Shown: one piece after another, positions 23,490 to 28,665 of the stretch | Position numbering within the stretch: position 1 is the stretch's first letter | Layout: the number at the start of each line of letters is the position of its first letter | NCBI GenBank assembly: GCA_050123335.1 | Contig: JASFHH010000019.1 | Span: 1 to 28,665 of the forward strand | Reading direction: 5' to 3' | Origin: JASFHF01 sp050123335 | GTDB taxonomy: Bacteria; Pseudomonadota; Gammaproteobacteria; UBA12402 | Length of the DNA: 28,665 bases | The notes under the pieces: generated by a model | The model's database searches: none | What the model was told of the DNA's origin: nothing | Seen by the model: only the letters and a program-made list of their open reading frames with translations | Translations under genes and position numbers: made by a program

Positions 23490-24245
23490 GTGCAAAAACT
23501 AATTATAAACAATCTATGCAAGTCATTTGGCGAGCATGTAGTATTAGATGAAGTATCACTGACTGCATCAGTAGGTGATGTAATTGCTTTGCTTGGTAGC
23601 AGTGGCTCCGGTAAGAGTACTTTGCTGCGCTGCGTTAGTCTGCTTACACAAGCAGACAGTGGGATAATTAATTTGGATGGTTGTATTATTGACTGTGCAA
23701 CTTTGGCAAAAAAGAAATTACCCAAAAGTATCGTGAGTCAATTGCACAAAAAAATTGGCATGGTATTTCAGCAATTTAATCTATGGCCGCACATGACGGT
23801 GTTACAAAATCTTATTGAGGCTCCGTTGTGTGTACTAAAACAACCAAAATCAATTGCTATAGAGAATGCTAAAATTCTGCTTGATAAAGTTGGTATTTTG
23901 CATAAAGAGTCTTGTTATCCATTGCAATTGTCTGGTGGAGAGCAGCAGCGTGTGGCAATTGCCCGAGCATTAATGATGAAACCTGAGATCATATTGTTTG
24001 ATGAACCAACTTCCGCTTTGGATCCAGAAGTTGTGGTTGATGTTTTGAATGTTATGAAAACTTTGGCGAATGAGGGAACTACGATGATTGTTGCTACTCA
24101 TGAAATTAGTTTTGCCAAGGAAGTAGCTTCGCAAGTTATTTTTTTGGAAAAAGGCAAAATTCATGAGCAAGGAGATGCTAAAGAAACAATAACCAATCCG
24201 ACAACAGAAAGGTTAAAAAAGTTTTTACAAGTAGTAAGTCATTAA
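23490..24245 (+). CDS. artP: Arginine ABC transporter ATP-binding protein
   Basis: A 251-residue ABC ATPase of the polar amino-acid uptake type. It has Walker A GSSGSGKST (about 36-44), the Q-loop FQQFNLWPHM, the signature LSGGEQQRVAIARAL, Walker B IILFDEPTSALD and the H-loop ATHEIS. It starts with GTG behind AGGAAA. With the binding protein and two permeases downstream it forms a complete importer. The arginine assignment rests on the operon order artP-artI-artQ-artM and on the ArtI/J-like binding protein; histidine/glutamine transporters have similar ATPases. Confidence 0.9.
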   Translation: MQKLIINNLCKSFGEHVVLDEVSLTASVGDVIALLGSSGSGKSTLLRCVSLLTQADSGIINLDGCIIDCATLAKKKLPKSIVSQLHKKIGMVFQQFNLWPHMTVLQNLIEAPLCVLKQPKSIAIENAKILLDKVGILHKESCYPLQLSGGEQQRVAIARALMMKPEIILFDEPTSALDPEVVVDVLNVMKTLANEGTTMIVATHEISFAKEVASQVIFLEKGKIHEQGDAKETITNPTTERLKKFLQVVSH

Positions 24246-24272
24246 GGTTTAACCAACAAGGGGTAAGATAAA

Positions 24273-25049
24273 ATGAACCAGCTAAAAAAAATATTTATTT
24301 TAATATCATGTGTATTTGGGATTATTATAAGTACCAATTGTATAGCAAAGATTACAAATATAAATTTTGCTACGGAAGCAACATATCCTCCATTTGAATA
24401 TTTTACCCCAAACGGAAAAATTCAAGGGTTTGATATTGATGTAATGAATGCAGTGTGCAAAGAAATTGGTGCAGCTTGTACTATTACGCATCAGCCTTTT
24501 GATAGTTTAATTCCTAGTCTAAAGCTTGGCAAATTTGATGCAGTTATAGCAGCGCTGGCTATAACTGCTGAAAGAGCAAAACAAGTGGATTTTACTAATC
24601 CGTATTATATAGATACGGTACATTTTGTTGCTGCAAAAAAATCAAAATTGGTTATTTCTAATGATGGCCTAAAAGGGAAAATTATTGGTGTACAAGGAGG
24701 TACGACTTTTCAGAAATATATAAAAGATATCTACGGAAATATAGTAAAAATAAAACCATACGAAAGTAATGAGCAAGGTTTGTTGGATTTGAAAAATGAG
24801 CGAATTGATGCATATTTTTGTGATACCCCATTTATTATGCAATGGTTTAAAAAAGGTAATGATAAAGATTATGCAATCGTTGGCAAACCAATAGAAAATC
24901 AAAAATATTTTGGCGATGGCAATGGTATTGCTGTGAAAAAAGGTAATAAAAAATTGCTTGGTGCTTTAAATAAAGCCATAGCAAAACTAAAGGCTAATGG
25001 TACTTTGAAGAAACTTGAACAAAAATATTTTGATGCGGAGCAATCATGA
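24273..25049 (+). CDS. artI: Arginine-type periplasmic binding protein (ArtI/ArtJ-like)
   Basis: A 258-residue solute-binding protein of the SBP_bac_3 family. The first about 24 residues form a signal peptide (basic MNQLKK, then a hydrophobic stretch, cleavage probably near NCIA-KI). The mature part has NFATEATYPPFEYF, QGFDIDVMNAVCKE, FDSLIPSLKLGKFDAVIAAL and VDFTNPYY, matching ArtJ/ArtI closely. It should capture arginine in the periplasm for the ArtQM channel. A GGGG ribosome site precedes it, and it lies 27 nt after artP. ArtI and ArtJ cannot be told apart here. Confidence 0.88.
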   Translation: MNQLKKIFILISCVFGIIISTNCIAKITNINFATEATYPPFEYFTPNGKIQGFDIDVMNAVCKEIGAACTITHQPFDSLIPSLKLGKFDAVIAALAITAERAKQVDFTNPYYIDTVHFVAAKKSKLVISNDGLKGKIIGVQGGTTFQKYIKDIYGNIVKIKPYESNEQGLLDLKNERIDAYFCDTPFIMQWFKKGNDKDYAIVGKPIENQKYFGDGNGIAVKKGNKKLLGALNKAIAKLKANGTLKKLEQKYFDAEQS

Positions 25050-25714
25050 ATTTACATGGTTTTACCATACAATTATTAATTGGCGCCAAGTTAACTGTAT
25101 TGGTTGCAATTGGTGCCTTAATATTTGGTTTGATCTTTGGTTTCATCGGAGCTGCGGCTAAATTGTGTAAAAATAAATTTATTAATTTGATTGCTGGTGC
25201 GGTTACTTCGGTTGTCAAAGGGTTTCCGGAATTAATTGTATTATTTGTTATTTACTTTGGCGGTACATTTTTATTGACGAAAATATTTCATCATTATGTA
25301 GACCTCAATGCTTTAGCAGCGGGAATTTTTGCTTTAGCTTTAATTTTTGGCGCTTATGCAACTGAAACTTTAAAAGGAGCATTTTTAGCTGTGCCAAAAG
25401 GGCAGGCTGCTGCGGCGCAAATTTTGGGGTTAACCAAACAACAAACTTTTTTTCATATTTTATTACCGCAAGTTTGGCGGCATGCACTGCCGGGTTTAAG
25501 TAATTTATGGTTGGTGCTGCTTAAAGATACCGCTTTAATTTCTTTAATCGGTTTGGCAGATTTAATGAGTAAAGCACAACTTGCAGCAAGCGAAACTAGT
25601 GAGCCATTTACTTTTTATTGTGCTGCCGGATTATTATATTTAATTATGACAACTTTATCATATGTTGTGATTAAATTTTTGATTAAAAAAGTTAATAAAT
25701 ATGGGATAGCATAA
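25046..25714 (+). CDS. artQ: Arginine ABC transporter permease ArtQ-like
   Basis: A 222-residue inner-membrane permease of the HisMQ type with about five hydrophobic segments. The cytoplasmic EAA loop is seen at GAYATETLKGAFLAVPKGQA, then AAAQILGLTKQQTF, the contact site for ArtP. It overlaps artI by 4 nt (ATGA) and artM by 1 nt, so the operon is fully coupled. Length agrees with ArtQ. Confidence 0.88.
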   Translation: MNLHGFTIQLLIGAKLTVLVAIGALIFGLIFGFIGAAAKLCKNKFINLIAGAVTSVVKGFPELIVLFVIYFGGTFLLTKIFHHYVDLNALAAGIFALALIFGAYATETLKGAFLAVPKGQAAAAQILGLTKQQTFFHILLPQVWRHALPGLSNLWLVLLKDTALISLIGLADLMSKAQLAASETSEPFTFYCAAGLLYLIMTTLSYVVIKFLIKKVNKYGIA

Positions 25715-26364
25715 TGGAAATAATTTCGGGAGTTATAGTTACAATTGAATTGATGCTAGTATCATTATTGATTGGATTGGCAGCGGCGATTTTTATGGTT
25801 TTGGTTTATCAATCCAAATCATGGTTTTTAAAAACGCTGATTGATATTTTTATATTTTTGGTCAGAGGTACACCGATGCTGTTGCAGTTTTTTATAATTT
25901 ACTACGGTAGCGCGCAGTTTGCATGGTTAAAAGCATCGCCGTTGTGGGTAGTTTTTAAAGAACCTTTTTATTGCGCGGTTATTGCGTTGGCGATTAATAC
26001 CAGCGCTTATACTACAGTATTATTTAAAGGGGTGATAAATTCAGTTCCGCAAGGAGAAAAAGAAGCATGCAAGGTATTAGGCTTGTCAAGATTTCAAACC
26101 ATGTGGTATGTTATTTTACCACGAGCTTTACGCATTGCAATGCCCGCTTATTCTAACGAAGTAATTATGGTATTAAAAGGCACGTCTCTAGCTAGTACTA
26201 TAACTGTGTTGGAATTAACTGGTGTTGCTCACCAAATTGCTTCACAAACTTATATGTTTGTTGAAACTTTCCTATTGGCGGGTTTGATATATTTTGCGAT
26301 GAATTTGGTTATCATTGGTGTATTTAAAAAATTAGAAAAGAAATTGGCGTTTGCGTCGGTATAG
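25714..26364 (+). CDS. artM: Arginine ABC transporter permease ArtM-like
   Basis: A 216-residue inner-membrane permease, partner of ArtQ. It shows the EAA loop YTTVLFKGVINSVPQGEKEA with CKVLGLSRFQTMWYVILP, the VRGTPMLLQFFI segment typical of these permeases, and about five membrane helices. It shares one base with the artQ stop. The group II intron begins 15 nt after its stop codon, so the former 3' end of the operon is separated from what followed. Confidence 0.88.
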   Translation: MEIISGVIVTIELMLVSLLIGLAAAIFMVLVYQSKSWFLKTLIDIFIFLVRGTPMLLQFFIIYYGSAQFAWLKASPLWVVFKEPFYCAVIALAINTSAYTTVLFKGVINSVPQGEKEACKVLGLSRFQTMWYVILPRALRIAMPAYSNEVIMVLKGTSLASTITVLELTGVAHQIASQTYMFVETFLLAGLIYFAMNLVIIGVFKKLEKKLAFASV

Positions 26365-26938
26365 TTGAGGTATGATATGGTGCGCCAAGTAAAGCGCATA
26401 AAATTCAATCGGTGAAAATCCGATCTACGTAAAGCTTAGCCAGTGGCGTAGAACTAAACTTTACACTGAAGGAGGTGACAAATTCAGTGAAGCTAAAGGG
26501 AGGGATATATTAGGCTGCAACGAAAGTGAATGTGTTTAGCCCCGCAATACCTCACATGGTAGAGGTTGATGTGTTCATGTCAACAGAAGACGAAACGATT
26601 GGTATCGTAAAGGCGAGATAGTAATTGCTCTACCGGGGTTTGAAGCAGTGGCACGATATAAGATGGATTTCATGTGAACTTGGGAGAACTGTTGTGTTCT
26701 TTTATCGAAAAAAAAGAACGAAAAAAAAAAGAACGAAAAAAAAACGGTAAGAAAAAAAAAGTAGATAAGAGTACGTTAAAACAAGTTGAAAAGGCGAGGA
26801 TTAACGGAAGGTGCAACAGTAGTCGGACTGACTGATAGTACTTTGAGATTGGGAAAGCCAATCACGCGGGGAAGCGGTCAGAGGTAAAGCGACAGATTGA
26901 GAAATCTGTTGGAGAAACACATAGAGGTTATAAATCCA

Positions 26939-28267
26939 ATGAAGGATAAACTCAAACTGATAGCCGAGAAGGCGAAGCAAGATAAAGGGAAGAAATTCAC
27001 AGCACTTGTGCATCATGTGAATGAAACAAATCTTGCGGAATGCTACAAAGAGCTGAAAAGGAATAAAGCAAGTGGCATAGATGGTGTAACAGTCGAAGAG
27101 TATGGTGAAAACTTGGAAGGAAACCTAAAAGGCTTGGTAGGTAGGCTGAAAAGCAAAAGCTAACGATCACAACCGGTGCGGCGGGTATACATCCCGAAGC
27201 CTGGAAAGAAAGAAAAGCGAGGCTTAGGCATACCAGCAGTGGAGGACAAGATAGTCCAAATGGCAGCTAAGAAAATTTTAGAAGCCATATACGAACAAGA
27301 CTTTAAGGAATATTCATACGGGTTCAGACCGAAAAGAAGTTGTCATGATGCGATAAAACGGCTGAACAAAGAAGTAATGACGAAACCAATAAACTATATT
27401 GTCGAAGTAGATATAAGGAAATTCTTCGATACAGTGAGCCATTATTGGTTACAAAGGTGCTTAGAAGAACGAATAAAAGACCCAAATTTCATGTGGTTAA
27501 TTAGGCGTTTTCTAAAAGCTGGAGTAATAGAAGAAGGCAAGCAATACAAAAGCAAAGTTGGAACGCCACAGGGAGGAGTAATTAGTCCCTTGTTGGCAAA
27601 TATCTATTTGCATTATGTACTGGACTTGTGGTTTGAAAACAAAGTCAAACCGAAAGCTAAAGGATACATGCAAGAAATAAGGTATTGTGATGACTTTGTA
27701 GTGTGTTGTGAAACACTGGAAGATGCGAAAGAATTTCTGAAACAACTGGAAGATAGGTTAGCCAAGTTTGGATTAGCAATATCGCCGGATAAGACAAAGA
27801 TAGTGGAATTTGGCAGGAGAACGTGGAAACGGTCAAGACAAACTGGAAAGAAGGCAAAGACTTTCGATTTTCTTGGATTTACACACTATTGTGCGACGAG
27901 CAGGAGAGGGTACTTTAAGATTGGTCACAAGACCACAAAAGGAAATCTACGAAGCAAGTTGAGAGAAATCACGGAATATGTAAGGAATGTCAGAAACAGT
28001 TTGCAGTTAAGAGACTGGATGAAAACGCTGAAAGCCAAATTGATAGGACATTACAATTACTTTGGAATCAGTGAAAATTATCGAAGCATAAAGCAATTTT
28101 ATTGGCGAGTGGTTAGGATAGTATTTAAGTGGCTAAACAGACGAAGTCAAAGGAAAAGTATGACTTGGGAAAAGTTTAATAACTACTTAGAAAGATATCC
28201 GTTACCAAAGCCGAAAATATACATTTCGCTGTATACGTTAACGCCGAAGCGGGGAATGCTGAGCTGA
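26939..28267 (+). pseudogene. Group II intron reverse transcriptase/maturase with in-frame stop
   Basis: The frame would give about 442 residues from the ATG at 26939 (AGAGG upstream; TTG at 26897 is an alternative). Codon 75 (27161-27163) is TAA, where a Tyr codon is likely (KSKS-stop-RSQPVRRVYIP). The frame is unchanged after it, so this is a point nonsense mutation and not a frameshift. Downstream it keeps YIPKPGKKEKRGLGIPAVED, YGFRPKRSCHDA, GTPQGGVISPLLANIYLHY and the catalytic YCDD. A maturase domain ends in SQRKSMTWEKFNNYLERYPL; no HNH endonuclease is present. A GTG at 27176 could restart translation but would lack the N-terminal RT motifs. Mobility is probably lost unless supplied by another copy. 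Confidence 0.85.
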
Positions 28268-28268
28268 G

Positions 28269-28362
28269 GAGCCTTGTGCGGGAAAATCGCACGCAGGGTT
28301 CTAACGGGGAGGCATATGTAATGAAAGTAACTTAGAGTAGGAGTAAGAACAATGTCTCTACC
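28269..28362 (+). ncRNA. Group II intron domains V and VI
   Basis: Domain V: GAGCC...GGTTCT closing stem with TTGTGCG/CGCACGC inner stem and GGAAAA loop (28269-28302). Domain VI: 10-bp stem with a single bulged A at 28360 (28306-28362). These are the catalytic and branch-site parts of the ribozyme and show no obvious damage. Confidence 0.8.
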
Positions 28363-28429
28363 AACCAAATCTTTAGTACTAGATGATTTTGAAATACCGG
28401 AAGTAAACTCATATATTTTCATCGCTTAA

Positions 28430-28505
28430 TTAAAATGATTCACTATGTTTTTGATGCGATTTATCCTATAATTTCAATGTCTTGGGTTTAAAAAAGGTGA
28501 AAAAA
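28430..28505 (+). promoter_or_regulatory. Promoter region of the antiporter gene
   Basis: It has the -10 sequence TATAAT at 28467-28472; no convincing -35 is seen. AAATGATTCA at 28433-28442 is the same 10-mer found twice in the LysR/art control region. AAAAGGTGA precedes the start codon as ribosome site. Confidence 0.45.
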
Positions 28506-28665
28506 ATGAACAAAAAAGCTTGTATTGGCGTATTTGCTCTAACTATGCTGATGAGTGGCGCGATTGATGGCATCAGGAACTTACCATCGATTGCGATTTT
28601 TGGGCAGCAATTGATCTTTTTCTTTATTGCGGCGAGTATTTTATTCTTAATTCCAGTTGGCTTGA
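28506..28665 (+). CDS. APC-family amino-acid antiporter, N-terminus only
   Basis: The first 53 residues of a membrane transporter, cut off by the window end. GAIDGIRNLPSIAIFGQQLI followed by FFFIAASILFLIPVGL matches the first two helices of glutamate/GABA-type APC antiporters such as those of Legionella, which share the SxIDxIRNLP signature. It would exchange or import an amino acid at the inner membrane. Its position beyond the art operon, with a shared upstream 10-mer, suggests joint amino-acid control. Confidence 0.8.
   Translation, partial: MNKKACIGVFALTMLMSGAIDGIRNLPSIAIFGQQLIFFFIAASILFLIPVGL

Larger units (their letters stand above)
26380..28365 (+). mobile_element. Group II intron
   Basis: It starts at GTGCGCC (26380), the usual group II 5' end, and encodes a maturase-type reverse transcriptase in domain IV. 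Domain V is at 28269-28302. In domain VI, GGGGAGGCAT (28306-28315) pairs with ATGTCTCT-A-CC (28352-28362), leaving A28360 bulged as the expected branch point. The 3' end is then near 28365 (ends AAC); this border is uncertain by a few bases. Domain IV has an A-rich stretch with repeats of GAACGAAAAAAAA (about 26705-26765). RNA parts look foldable, but the protein is interrupted. Confidence 0.85.

Noticed and set aside
26705..26765. Repeats of GAACGAAAAAAAA considered as CRISPR or iteron array
   Set aside because: Units are very short and A-rich with no spacers; they lie in the variable domain IV of the intron and fit slippage expansion.
28352..28429. 25-codon frame starting ATGTCTCTACC behind GGAG, upstream of the antiporter
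   Set aside because: The start codon lies in the 3' strand of intron domain VI, whose pairing and bulged A explain the sequence; the frame is not a real gene start.

Overview
The window is AT-rich bacterial DNA. The best guess for the host is a gammaproteobacterium of the Legionella/Coxiella type. This is inferred from the ArtPIQM-like arginine transporter, the neighbouring amino-acid antiporter N-terminus and the base composition; no rRNA or intact tRNA is present to confirm it.

Left part (about 1-12,010) is an accessory island. A partial AlpA/excisionase-like gene runs off the left edge. Then comes about 1.5 kb of non-coding DNA with several small inverted-repeat elements and a DnaA-box-like inverted repeat. 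Next is a leftward type I restriction-modification operon. Read in the direction of transcription it is: single-TRD half-HsdS, HsdM, YhcG/DUF1016 nuclease, full HsdS, AbiJ/HEPN-like protein, HsdR and YgjP metallopeptidase. Nearly every junction overlaps or is within about 20 nt. To its right are a candidate structured RNA and a small orphan gene.

Middle part (about 12,010-20,990) is a chain of compact modules without integrases, bounded by 3' halves of tRNA-Arg-like genes at 11968-12010, 18867-18985 and 20869-20989. The first module carries a second YhcG-type nuclease, then a coupled trio (two-zinc-cluster protein of unknown function, SIR2-like protein, small zinc ribbon), a metallophosphoesterase and an AbiE toxin-antitoxin pair. 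The second carries only another, unrelated AbiE pair. Related sequences occur at the right end of each module. Two of the three tRNA fragments are interrupted at the same T-loop position by a 77-nt multi-hairpin element whose variable stem changes in a mostly compensatory way. The simplest reading is a tRNA-Arg integration hotspot where cis-mobilisable defence modules have accreted behind one integrase-bearing island.

Right part (about 21,039 to the end) looks like ordinary chromosome: an aldo/keto reductase, a YggU-family protein, a LysR regulator divergent from an artPIQM-type operon, a group II intron whose maturase gene has an in-frame stop, and the start of an APC-family amino-acid antiporter.

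The most promising candidates for something undescribed are the zinc-cluster/SIR2/zinc-ribbon operon (13223-15611), the tandem tRNA-fragment-bounded defence array, and the structured insertion in the tRNA T-loop.
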